64,000 bases of DNA. It comes from Streptomyces sp. NBC_01224 (GTDB taxonomy: Bacteria > Actinomycetota > Actinomycetes > Streptomycetales > Streptomycetaceae). The notes beneath the pieces are model-generated. The model ran no database searches and was not told where the DNA came from. It saw nothing but the letters and a program-made list of their open reading frames with translations. This document shows, piece by piece, positions 16,798 through 24,774 of this stretch (within the stretch, counting starts at the first letter, position 1; each line of letters opens with the position of its first letter). The position numbers were made by a program, and so were the translations under genes. The stretch covers positions 9,543,001-9,607,000 of the forward strand of contig NZ_CP108529.1 of the NCBI RefSeq assembly GCF_036002945.1, written 5' to 3'.

Positions 16798-17100
16798 ATG
16801 CGGGCCGTTGATCCGGTGACGCGGACCCTCGACGACATCGACTTCACCGGTGTCTTCATTGGCATGCGCAGCGTGATCCCGCTCATGAAGGGGCGAGGGG
16901 GTGGCTCGATCGTCAACATCTCCTCGTCGGCGGGCCTGATGGGCCTGGCGATGACCGCTGGTTACGGAGCCGCCAAGTGGGGAGTGCGCGGGCTGACCAA
17001 CGTCGGCGCGGTGGAGCTGGGCACGGCGAGGATTCGCGTCAATTCGATGCATCCGGGCATGACGTACACCCCCATGACCGCGCATGTAGTGACCTCCGCC
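16798..17100 (+). pseudogene. SDR fragment, truncated at both ends
   Basis: The frame reads RTLDDIDFTGVFIGMRSVIP, GGSIVNISSSAGLMG, TAGYGAAKWGVRGLTNVGAV and RIRVNSMHPGMTYTPMTA, the central part of a hydroxysteroid-dehydrogenase-like SDR including catalytic Ser, Tyr and Lys. The N-terminal cofactor loop (TGxxxGxG) is missing, and the match ends at about 17097. Not functional. It lies 40 bp after the MarR stop. Confidence 0.7.
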
Positions 17101-17263
17101 TGCAGCGGCCCGTGCACCTCGGGTGCAACGAGAAGACGGGTCAGCTCGTCGACGTTGTCGCCGAGGCCGTCCGCGAGACGTCGTCGGGGCCGTAAGAACG
17201 CCGCGGGTGGTGAGGGCGCTGTGCACCCCACCGCCCGCGGCGCTCATGAGCCGGAGAGAGGAC

Positions 17264-17298
17264 CCCGGTGCCGGCTCGGGAGGGAAGTCGGCACCGGG
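17264..17298 (-). terminator. Hairpin after the fucosidase gene
   Basis: Perfect 10-bp stem (CCCGGTGCCG at 17264-17273 with its complement at 17289-17298), 10 bp past the minus-strand stop at 17308. Confidence 0.55.
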
Positions 17299-17307
17299 AT
17301 CGGACGC

Positions 17308-19077
17308 TCAGGAGTTCCCGCGGTAGCCGTCGACGGTGATGTTCGTGACGGTCGCCCCCAACGGATCAGCGAAGTAGTCGGGGTCGGCCAGCGCGATCGT
17401 GATCGGCGTGATCCGTTGCGATCGGTACCGAAGGCCGTCCACCGCTCCGGAAGCCAACTGCGCTCCAGTGGCCACCACGGACGTCTCGCCGAGGGTGATC
17501 CGGTACTTCGTGTCCGCCTTGAACGTGCCGGACACGGTGACCCTGGCCGCGTTCCAACCGCTGTTGCCATCCTGGCCGGCCAGCCACCCGGTCACGGAGG
17601 ACGCATTGCGGCCGCCGTTGATGGGTGAGAGCCGACTGGTCAGAGAACCGGCGGCGATCGAGAAGTGCCGGTCCGCGCTGACGGCGGTGCCGGCCGGCCG
17701 CACGAGCGGCGCACCGTCCGTGTGCACCTTGATGACCGGCAGGTCGGCATCGGTCGGCTGAGCCGGCAGGGTGATCACCAGATCGTTGCCGTCCATCCGG
17801 TACGGCAGTTGGTCAGCCGTGCCGTCCACTGTGACGTCGAGGATCGTGCTGGCCATACCGGGCAGCCTGATGTCGCCACCGCCGTTCGGCCAGCTGCTCA
17901 CGCCGAGGTAGACCGCGTTGCCCTTGATCGTGCTGTCGCCCCAGGACATCCGGCCGTAGAGCGTAGGCCGGGCACCCTCGACGGCGTTGGGGTGGCGTGC
18001 ATTCCAGGCGCCGATTCCGGCCATCACACCGGCCTGGAAGTCGTCGATGGCGCCGTTGCCCTGCGGTCCGACGTTCAACAGGTAGTTGCCGCCGCCCGAT
18101 GTCACGGTGAACAGGGACCTGACCTGCTGGGTGGTCTTGGACGTCTTGGAGGCGTCGGAGCGATCGGCGTTCGGCCAGGTGCAGTAACCCCAGCACATCG
18201 GAAAGATCGAGTAGGCAGACTGCCACGGTGCCTGCAGCTGCCTGGTCGGCACCGAGTTGTCGCCGCCGACCTCGAAGTCGCCCTTGTTGTTCCAGACCCG
18301 GGAGTTGACCATGGTCTGCGGCTGCAGCTGGTGCACCGTCGCCGCCATCTCCGCGCTCTGTGCGGCGGTCGGCTTGCCCATGTCGAACCACAGCTCGTCG
18401 AGCTGCCCGTACTTAGTCAGCAACTCGGTCAGCTGCGACTTGATGTACGGCATCATCGAGTCGGGAATCGGGTTCAGGTTCTGATACGGCTCGGGGGTCT
18501 GCAACGTCCAGTCGATGATGGAGAAGTACAGACCGAAGCCCATGCCCTGAGCGCGGCAGGCGGTGCTCAGCTCCTTGATGGGATCACGGCCGAACGGTGT
18601 CTGAGCGACGACGTTGTAGTCGGTGGTCGCGGTGTCCCACATGGCGAAGCCGTCGTGGTGCTTCGACGTGAGCACCAAGTACTTGGCACCCGCCGCCTTG
18701 GCGGTGGCGCACCACTGGGCAGCGTCGAACTTGTCGGCGGTGAACTGGTGCGCGCCGGCCAGGTAGTCGGAGGTCGGGATGTTCATCCACGCCTTGATCT
18801 GCTCCGGGTAGCCGATGGTCTGCTGCACCCCGTTGTAGTAGCCACCGTAGGAGGAGAACATGCCCCAGTGCACGAACATGCCGAACTGGAGCTTCTCCCA
18901 GTTCGCGATGTTCGTGTCGGTGCTCAGCGGGATCGCTGCGGGGTAGGCATCGATGGGCTTGGGGGCTGGATTGGCCTGGGCCGGGCCGCCGGCGGCCAGA
19001 GCACAACCGGCCACGAGGGCGGCTGTCGCGAACGCCGCCTTCAAACTTCTGGTCAAACTGGTGACTTGGGGGTGCAT
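17308..19077 (-). CDS. Secreted alpha-L-fucosidase, GH29
   Basis: 589 residues from the ATG at 19077. A Sec signal peptide with basic n-region and hydrophobic core (residues about 12-30) ends near GGPAQA (35). The GH29 catalytic barrel follows: LQFGMFVHWGMFSSYGG (64-79), YLVLTSKHHDGFAMWD (133-148), and LDELWFDMG with nucleophile Asp232. A beta-sandwich C-terminal part follows. The enzyme removes terminal L-fucose from glycans outside the cell. It is a single gene with its own terminator, and I see no adjacent sugar transporter. The ATG at 19152 would add a leader that hides the signal peptide and is rejected. Confidence 0.9.
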   Translation of the reverse strand: MHPQVTSLTRSLKAAFATAALVAGCALAAGGPAQANPAPKPIDAYPAAIPLSTDTNIANWEKLQFGMFVHWGMFSSYGGYYNGVQQTIGYPEQIKAWMNIPTSDYLAGAHQFTADKFDAAQWCATAKAAGAKYLVLTSKHHDGFAMWDTATTDYNVVAQTPFGRDPIKELSTACRAQGMGFGLYFSIIDWTLQTPEPYQNLNPIPDSMMPYIKSQLTELLTKYGQLDELWFDMGKPTAAQSAEMAATVHQLQPQTMVNSRVWNNKGDFEVGGDNSVPTRQLQAPWQSAYSIFPMCWGYCTWPNADRSDASKTSKTTQQVRSLFTVTSGGGNYLLNVGPQGNGAIDDFQAGVMAGIGAWNARHPNAVEGARPTLYGRMSWGDSTIKGNAVYLGVSSWPNGGGDIRLPGMASTILDVTVDGTADQLPYRMDGNDLVITLPAQPTDADLPVIKVHTDGAPLVRPAGTAVSADRHFSIAAGSLTSRLSPINGGRNASSVTGWLAGQDGNSGWNAARVTVSGTFKADTKYRITLGETSVVATGAQLASGAVDGLRYRSQRITPITIALADPDYFADPLGATVTNITVDGYRGNS

Positions 19078-19421
19078 CGTCACTGTCCTCCCGCTGCTTC
19101 TGCAGCCGTGTGTGAGTGGGATCTCCTGGCATCCGACTGAAGACTCAAACATCGGTTCTATTGATCTTGAGGCTGCCTAATAAAGCCTGTCAAGGGAGCT
19201 TGCAGCGAGAAAGGGCTGAAATCATCGGAGGTATGCCGTCGACGGGTCGCATTGGACGGGGCGAGCCCCAGTGTCCGGGGTCCGAGTAGGAACGAACCAG
19301 GAAGCCGGCGTTGCTGTCGGAGGGCGGTTCGTAAGACTTTGAGTGGTTCTGTCGTCGCCTGATGGTGTGGGTGCGGGCGCAATCTGCCGGTCCGCAGCCG
19401 GTGCTCTGTTGGGGTGGCGGG

Positions 19422-19520
19422 GTGAGTGAACGCACGCCGTACCCAAGCGACTTATCGGACGAGCAGTGGGCTCTGATCGAGCCGGTGATCACGGCGTGGA
19501 AGGAACGGCACCGCTCGGCG
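19422..19520 (+). pseudogene. IS5-family transposase N-terminus
   Basis: From the GTG at 19422: VSERTPYPSDLSDEQWALIE, PVITAWKERHRS, the DUF4096-type N-terminus of an IS5-family transposase. Homology ends at about 19520, where an IS982 fragment of opposite polarity begins. Confidence 0.7.
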
Positions 19521-19935
19521 ATCAAGGATCGTATGAGGGGCCGGCCGGTCTTGTGGTTGTGCCAGATCGCGGCGGCCATCGCGAGGATGCGTTGGGCGAC
19601 GCGGACGGCGACACCTTCGAAGGTCCGGCCACCGTGCTGTTCCAGGTCGAGCTGGCCTTTGAGGGTGTCGTTGACCGACTCGATCAGCTGCCGCACCGAC
19701 TTCAGAAGGCTCTGGCCCCTGCGCTTCTTCTCGCGCTTGAAGGAAGGACGCAGCAACTCCGCGCCCCGGAAGGCCAGATCGGCCTCGAACTCCTTGGAGG
19801 CAAAGCCCTTGTCCGCGATCACCAGCAGGCTCGGCCGGTCCGTGGCCGGGTGCGGTTCGCGGTCCAGCATCGCCGACAGCACTTCCCGCTCGTCCAGCTT
19901 CGGGTTCGCCAGTGCCCACAGGATGGGCATCTCGG
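19519..19935 (-). pseudogene. IS982-family transposase C-terminal half
   Basis: On the minus strand: EMPILWALANPKLDEREVLS, LLVIADKGFASKEFEADLAF, LRPSFKREKKRRGQSLLKSV, QLIESVNDTLKGQLDLEQHG, then AAAIWHNHKTGRPLIRSLIA. This is the second half of an IS982 DDE domain including its last conserved Glu region. The N-terminal half is missing, and the end is fused head-on to the IS5 fragment. Confidence 0.75.
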
Positions 19936-20002
19936 TCGGGCAGCGGCTTCTCCGCTGACCAATCACGTTGACCAGCTCGGGCGAGACAGAGATCGTAAGC
20001 GC

Positions 20003-20710
20003 ATGACGGACAGCACGTGGCTCAACCGCCGCAGTCACCAGCTCATTCCCGGCAAGGAGGTGTTTCGGAGCGAGCGCAGGTTCCACCTCTTGGCCTACTC
20101 GAATAGCCACGGCCGTCTCCTGATGCGGAGCATCGGCCAGCCCGACACTCCTGGCGAACCCGAGACAACGATTGACCTGCTGTTCAAGCCCGCCATCGTA
20201 GTGAAGATCCGTGATGACTATCGCGGCTTGGCGATCAGGTGCGCGACCGCGGCCGAGAGTGCGCAGGTCAAAGCCGACTACACCAGCGTTTCCTCTGGCG
20301 AGGATCACGTCTTCGTTCTGGAGAGCCAGGGCGAGTCCGACTACGTGGTCGCCATGGCCGTCGGCTGGACGGAGGGGATACTCGATCTAACGCGCCAAAG
20401 CTTCTTCGACGATTTCCACCCCGCCTCGGCGATCTGGCCCTACCAACCTCTCGGCGGGCCCGACGCCGGCCTCAACATTGCCTCGGCTCAGGAACTCATC
20501 GACGCACTGTTGGCTGAAGAGAACGCCACGATACGTCGGGAGCGTCACCGCTACGTCTACGTTGTCATGATGCGGGTCATCCGCTCCGACGGGCCCGACG
20601 TCAAGGGAGCGGGCGTCTTCCTGACCAGAGCCGAAGCGGAAGAGGCCCAAGCCGTGATCACTGCGAAGTCAGTCGAATGCTGGATTGCGGAGCTCCCGAT
20701 CGCAGTCTGA
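20003..20710 (+). CDS. Hypothetical protein, 235 aa
   Basis: The first plausible start after the IS982 remnant is the ATG at 20003 (MTDSTWLNRRSHQLIPGKEV). The protein has a mixed alpha/beta N-terminal region of about 140 residues (FHLLAYSNSHGRLLMRS, TIDLLFKPAIVVKIRDDYRG, FVLESQGESDYVVAMAVGW) and a C-terminal segment (RHRYVYVVMMRVIRSDG then FLTRAEAEEAQAVI). No signal peptide, membrane segment or family is recognised. Codon use is less GC-skewed than that of the neighbours, which suggests acquisition. Confidence 0.6.
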   Translation: MTDSTWLNRRSHQLIPGKEVFRSERRFHLLAYSNSHGRLLMRSIGQPDTPGEPETTIDLLFKPAIVVKIRDDYRGLAIRCATAAESAQVKADYTSVSSGEDHVFVLESQGESDYVVAMAVGWTEGILDLTRQSFFDDFHPASAIWPYQPLGGPDAGLNIASAQELIDALLAEENATIRRERHRYVYVVMMRVIRSDGPDVKGAGVFLTRAEAEEAQAVITAKSVECWIAELPIAV

Positions 20711-20888
20711 TCAGGAACCACTCAGCGTACAACCGCGCCACAGGGCCTCCTGCTCGCTCTGGCTTCAACAACCGTGAGCTACCAGGAGGTCCCTCTCCAT
20801 GCGCGTATGGCCGCCAACTCACCCGATCCAGGACCCTGTTCGATCAAGAGCGACCGCCTGATCGGAAGGACAACGGCTTCTCACCGAC

Positions 20889-21020
20889 CGTGTGGCAACT
20901 GACGCTGCGTTCAGCGTCGACACCGTGGACGGGCCGCAGTGGGACACCGTCGCCCAGGCGCTCGGGATCAGCGAACAGGCCGCCCGCTCCCGCCTGACCC
21001 ACTACGCCCTCCGCCGCTGA
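20889..21020 (+). pseudogene. C-terminal HTH fragment
   Basis: A short frame ending at the TGA at 21018-21020 reads WDTVAQALGISEQAARSRLT then HYALRR, a helix-turn-helix like those in small Streptomyces regulators. It has no start or N-terminal domain. Confidence 0.35.
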
Positions 21021-21065
21021 CCCTGGGGATCGAGCCGTCCCGATCTCCAGCACGCGGCCGCTGAT

Positions 21066-21280
21066 TCATGCGGAGGTGGCGGGGCTGCGGCGTGTGTCCG
21101 CGTACACACGGGCCTTCACACCCTGCGCTCCGGGTTCGCGTCGTACGGGTGTGATACCGGAGGTGCCCACCCCTGCTCCAGAGGAACCATCACTGCTTGG
21201 GCGGTTGCTTCATCGGGGGCGGTGATGTCCAGGACCACCAGGCCGGGCTCTCTGACGTGCTGCGCGTTGATCCGTTCCAT
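21066..21280 (-). pseudogene. DUF6207 family protein, frameshifted
   Basis: From the ATG at 21280: MERINAQHVREPGLVVLDIT, APDEATAQAVMVPLEQ, then an early stop in that frame. The C-terminus GVKARVYADTRRSPATSA ends at 21066 in a second frame. Together they make a standard DUF6207 protein of about 70 residues. The span of 215 bp is not a multiple of three, confirming the shift. Function of the family is unknown. Confidence 0.65.
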
Positions 21281-21817
21281 GCCTCATCCTGACGCGGTCG
21301 TCTTCTCATCGGTTCGCCAGCGCCGCGCATCCCACCCGTACGAGTACCGGATTCGATCCCGACGTCGGCTGAACCACGGGCCGTGTACAGGCCGCGTGTG
21401 TAGTCCGCCCGGGGCCCAGATCGTGGCGCGCCCACGTTCCCCCTTGGCCAGCCTCGTTGCCGGTCACCGTTAGACCGCGGCCAAGGGGTGCTCTTGCACG
21501 CTGCTCCTTCGGATCAACGCCCCGGGCTGGGGCAGCGAAGGAGACGAGATGATGACGACCACCCACTCAAGGGCGGGGCAGCGCTCGGGCCGATCGAGCC
21601 GGAAGAAGGCCGGCCCGTGGCGGGCAAGCCGAAGTGGTCTCCTGCGGGCCCCACTTCGGAGGGCACTTGGGAACCCCCTTTGGTGCTCCGTACCCGGGGT
21701 CGGGGAAAAGCCCCTGGTCAGGCCGGGATTCGGCGCGAATTCGGCACCGTCACAACCCTCTTTTCTCCTACTGATGTCCGTATTGGAGGAGAGCATCGGG
21801 TTCTGGGGCCCGGACGC
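21281..21817. other. About 540 bp without a recognisable gene
   Basis: Open high-GC frames exist on both strands, but none has family resemblance. Probably degraded mobile DNA between the DUF6207 and Replic_Relax remnants. Confidence 0.35.
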
Positions 21818-22160
21818 CCTCCCAGGCCGCCGTCGACGCGCCGGACGGGATCGGCACCATCGCCTCGTACTGGACCGAGGTCCCGCTGCCCGCCACCGGC
21901 ATCTGGAACGGGCCCGACAAGGGCGGCGCCCAGGCCGACATCGTCCTCACCGCCCCGCAGGACGACGTGCCCCTACTGTTCATCGAGGTCGACAACTGCC
22001 ATGAGACTGCGAAGGAGATCGCCGACAAGCTGGAGAAGTACGCCAGGTTCTTTCGGCGGAAGATGCAGGACACCGACGGCAAGGAACGGCCGATGTGGCG
22101 CACCCGCTGGACGTTTCCCGCGGGCCGGCCGCCTGACCCGCGCGGGGCCAGCCTTCTGAC
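21818..22160 (+). pseudogene. Replication-relaxation (Replic_Relax) protein fragment
   Basis: One frame reads DGIGTIASYWTEVPLPATGI, GGAQADIVLTAPQDDVPLLF, IEVDNCHETAKEIADKLEKY, ARFFRRKMQDTDGKERPMWR. This matches the nuclease-like core of Replic_Relax proteins encoded by Streptomyces plasmids and integrative elements. The N-terminal winged helix and the C-terminus are absent. It supports a plasmid or ICE origin for part of this region. Confidence 0.6.
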
Positions 22161-22240
22161 CAGCTACGTTGCCTGCCACTCAAACTTCGGTGACACGAAC
22201 TCGCGGTGGCCCCGGTCTCCCCCTGCTTGTTCGGGCGGGA

Positions 22241-22840
22241 TCAGCGCGTCACGCCGAGGGTGGCGATCAGGTCTTCGTGCAGCTCGAACCAGACCCGGTG
22301 GCAGGAGTCACGGTCGGTGCCGGTGATCCAGGCAGGTTCCGCATGTGCCTTGGTCAGGGCTTCGGTGAAACGCTGCTGGTAGCCGGAGAACCGGTCGAGA
22401 TGGGCCGTCAGGCGGCCCTCGAGCCCGGCCAGCGCAGCGGCGGGGCCTTCGAGCGTCGTAATCGTCTGGGCGAGGGTCACGGTCTGATCGTCGATGCCCA
22501 TCTCGGCCAGCTGCCAGGCGGTGCAGGCGGCGGCCATGAGGTCGTTGAGCGGCAGGAAGTCCCGGTGGACCTTCTCGACAGCTGCACGGACGCCGGCTTC
22601 GTCGAGCTCAGCCGCCAGCAGCCGCTCCCCATGTGCTTTGCCGGACTCGGTCAGCGACCAGCCCCCGTCACCGGCGAAGGAAGAGAAGGTGATCCAGCCC
22701 TGGGCCTGGGGGTCCAGCAGGTACTCACGCGCCTCGTCCTCAGTCATGCTCAGGCGAGCGGCTACCCGTGCGGTGTCGGCGTAGCCCATGGTCCGAACGG
22801 CGTGCAGCACCAGGAGGTCGATCGGGGAAGTCTGGCTCAT
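22241..22840 (-). CDS. Winged-helix-like regulator-type protein, last gene of the PEP-synthase-like operon
   Basis: 199 residues from the ATG at 22840, which overlaps the TGA of the upstream gene (ATGA). The N-terminal 75 residues (IDLLVLHAVRTMGYADTARV, AARLSMTEDEAREYLLDPQ, then GWSLTESGKAHGERLL) look like a winged helix-turn-helix with a wing. The C-terminal 110 residues are helical (DFLPLNDLMAAACTAWQLAE, AALAGLEGRLTAHLDRFSGY) without a recognised domain. The tight coupling implies a function tied to the PEP-like protein. Whether it binds DNA or acts as a partner protein is unknown. Confidence 0.65.
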   Translation of the reverse strand: MSQTSPIDLLVLHAVRTMGYADTARVAARLSMTEDEAREYLLDPQAQGWITFSSFAGDGGWSLTESGKAHGERLLAAELDEAGVRAAVEKVHRDFLPLNDLMAAACTAWQLAEMGIDDQTVTLAQTITTLEGPAAALAGLEGRLTAHLDRFSGYQQRFTEALTKAHAEPAWITGTDRDSCHRVWFELHEDLIATLGVTR

Positions 22841-23934
22841 CTGCGCTCCGTGGTGTGATCTCGTTGCCGGGCCTGTCCAGCGAGGGCGACGTTGCCGCGG
22901 CTGCCGTCCACGACGACGCAAAGTCTGTCGGCCAGCACAGTCGTCGCGTCGTTGGCGGCCGTGACTGCCGGAATCCGGAACTCGCGGGCCACGATCGCAG
23001 CGTGGCTGAGAACCCCGCCGACCTCGGTGACGACCGCGGCGGCGCGGGCCAGCAGCGGGGTCCAGGCCGGTGAGGTCGTGCGACATACCAGCACGTCACC
23101 GGACCTGAAGCGGGTGAAGTCGTCCAGTCCGCCGATCATCCGTACCAGCCCGGTTGCGGTGCCGGGGCTGGCTGGCGTGCCTGTGACAAGCGCCTTGCCG
23201 GCATTGCGGGCTGCATGTCCGTCCGGCACGGCAACCGTGGTGATGGGGCGAGCTTGCAGCACCCATACCGTGCCGTCGGCGATGGCCCACTCGACGTCTT
23301 GTGGGCATCCGAACGAGGCCTCGATCCGGCGGCCGGTCTCGCCCAGCGCGCGCACCTGCGCCGCGGTCAGGACCGTTTTTACGATGGTGTCCGGGGTGGT
23401 GAGCACGTCGCCGTCGATGGTCCACCTCTGCGGGGTGAGGCTCCCGTTGACGAGCTTGTCGCCAAGTCCGCGAGCCGCCTCGATCACCACCTGGTCGGCG
23501 CCGGTGACCGGTTGGCGAGTGAACAACACCCCGGCCACTTCGGCGCGGACCAGCCTCTGCACGATGACCGACACCGCGGGTCCGGGTAACCGACTTGTCC
23601 GGGCGGTGTACGCGGCGGCCTGCGGGCTGGTTCCGGACATGGCGGTGCGCCGCACCGCCACGGCCACCTGCGCCGTAGTGGTCGCGCCGAGAGTGGTGTG
23701 CAGTTGGCCGGCGAATGACGCCTGGACGGCGTCCTCGCCCACGGCGGAGGAGCGCACCGCGAACGGCCCGGAACCCAGACCCCGCAGCGCGGACTCGAGC
23801 TCGTGGACCCAACTGTCGTCGCTCACGTCCTCGATCACGAACCCAGCCGGCACGGCAAAGCCCTCGCGCAGCAGCCGGGCGAGGTTGGCGGCCTTGGCCC
23901 CGCACCGTTCATCGGCGTGACTCAGCGGGATCAT
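22837..23934 (-). CDS. Compact PEP synthase / rifampin-phosphotransferase-like protein (ATP-grasp plus His domain)
   Basis: 365 residues from the ATG at 23934. Residues 8-275 resemble the PPDK_N ATP-grasp domain (CGAKAANLARLLREGFAVPA, GPFAVRSSAVGEDAVQASFA, VAGVLFTRQPVTGADQVVIE, CPQDVEWAIADGTVWVLQAR). Residues about 285-360 are the PEP-utiliser swivelling His domain with GGVLSHAAIVARE, catalytic His311. In Rph and in PEP synthase another domain separates or follows these two and binds the antibiotic or PEP/pyruvate; it is absent here. The protein could autophosphorylate from ATP, but the acceptor is unknown. It overlaps both operon neighbours (TGATG upstream, ATGA downstream). Confidence 0.8.
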   Translation of the reverse strand: MIPLSHADERCGAKAANLARLLREGFAVPAGFVIEDVSDDSWVHELESALRGLGSGPFAVRSSAVGEDAVQASFAGQLHTTLGATTTAQVAVAVRRTAMSGTSPQAAAYTARTSRLPGPAVSVIVQRLVRAEVAGVLFTRQPVTGADQVVIEAARGLGDKLVNGSLTPQRWTIDGDVLTTPDTIVKTVLTAAQVRALGETGRRIEASFGCPQDVEWAIADGTVWVLQARPITTVAVPDGHAARNAGKALVTGTPASPGTATGLVRMIGGLDDFTRFRSGDVLVCRTTSPAWTPLLARAAAVVTEVGGVLSHAAIVAREFRIPAVTAANDATTVLADRLCVVVDGSRGNVALAGQARQRDHTTERR

Positions 23935-24326
23935 CACGGCTGAGCACGAGTCTCGGGATCGCTGGTCCGGGTGAGCACTCGATTCAGGCGCTGTTGAGCG
24001 GCCTGAGCCGAGGCCAGGCCGAGAGCGCCGGCGATCTGCGGCCACGTCATCCCCACCCCGCGTGCGGCGAACAACAAGGCGGACTCGGCCTGGTCGAGCT
24101 CTGCCCGAGCGGAGGCCAACAGTCGCAGCCCCGCGTTCATGACCGTGGGATCAGCCGTCTTCGCATCACGCGCGGTCCAAGTGGTGAACCGCACCAAGTC
24201 GGCGTCCGAGGCGGGCTGTCCGGATTGCTGCCATGGTCGTCGTTCGAGACCGGCGGCGCCGGCGTCGTTGACCACAGCGCGGGCACGGTCGAGGTCGGCA
24301 GCACGGTCCTGATCACTGAGGGGCAC
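23934..24326 (-). CDS. Small HTH protein, first gene of the PEP-synthase-like operon
   Basis: About 130 residues. Two tandem GTG codons (24329, 24326) could start it; GAGGT at 24333-24337 is better spaced for 24326. The C-terminal third contains GMTWPQIAGALGLASAQAAQ then QRLNRVL, a helix-turn-helix like those of sigma-factor region 4 or small Streptomyces regulators. The N-terminal part is helical (LASARAELDQAESALLFAA). Its TGA overlaps the next ATG by one base. Tandem dyads immediately upstream make it the natural candidate for an autoregulator, although that is inference. Confidence 0.65.
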   Translation of the reverse strand: MPLSDQDRAADLDRARAVVNDAGAAGLERRPWQQSGQPASDADLVRFTTWTARDAKTADPTVMNAGLRLLASARAELDQAESALLFAARGVGMTWPQIAGALGLASAQAAQQRLNRVLTRTSDPETRAQP

Positions 24327-24343
24327 CACACCACCTCAGTGCA

Positions 24344-24372
24344 TCAACACTCTGTTGTCAACATGATGTTGA
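24344..24372. promoter_or_regulatory. Two tandem dyad operators upstream of the PEP-like operon
   Basis: TCAACA-CTC-TGTTGT at 24344-24358 and TCAACA-TGA-TGTTGA at 24358-24372, sharing one base, with centres 14 bp apart. On the minus strand a TTGACA -35 hexamer (24356-24361) lies inside the pair, and the ribosome-binding site starts only 7 bp away, so a bound repressor would cover the promoter. Confidence 0.65.
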
Positions 24373-24402
24373 TTCCGAAGGGGCGGAGTACCCGAGCCCG
24401 AC

Positions 24403-24564
24403 AATGGGGGAATCGGGCACTCCGGAAGTTTTCGATCTCGGCCCCTGGCTTCGTTCATGTCTTGCGACAGCGTTTGTTGAAGAGTTCTGACGCCGTCGTC
24501 CGGCCAAGGACTCCGCGGATCTTCATGAGTTTTGGGTTCTGGCGCAGATCTTGGTTGCGTCGTG
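24403..24564 (+). pseudogene. WLRS/AAAFV peptide family, copy 2 (internal stop)
   Basis: The ATG at 24403 opens MGESGTPEVFDLGPWLRSCL then ATAFVEEF, followed by TGA. The same frame continues RRRPAKDSADLHEFWVLAQI to a stop at 24562-24564. Aligned with copy 3 (51233-51379), the TGA replaces an Arg codon and ADLHEFW lines up with ADVHGKW, so this is a homologue broken by one substitution. The rest of this 400-bp interval to the IS1380 end shows nothing recognisable. Confidence 0.35.
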
Positions 24565-24774
24565 AGGCGCTGTTTGGTTCGAGTGGAGGTGGAAGACTTG
24601 CACCAACCTTCTGTCGCAGCAGGTGGGTTGAAGCTGAGGGCAGCCTGATCCGGGTGATGCCGGGGAGGGCGAGAGCGGCCCTGACAAAGCCGGGACGTGT
24701 CCAGTACTGCCAGATGGGGCGGGTCCGGCAAGCGTGATGGAGAAGAGTACGCGAGGAACCGGCGTTTTACGTCC

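Noticed and set aside
22837..23934. Rifampin phosphotransferase (rph)
   Set aside because: The rifampin-binding middle domain is absent and no rifamycin-associated element was seen upstream.
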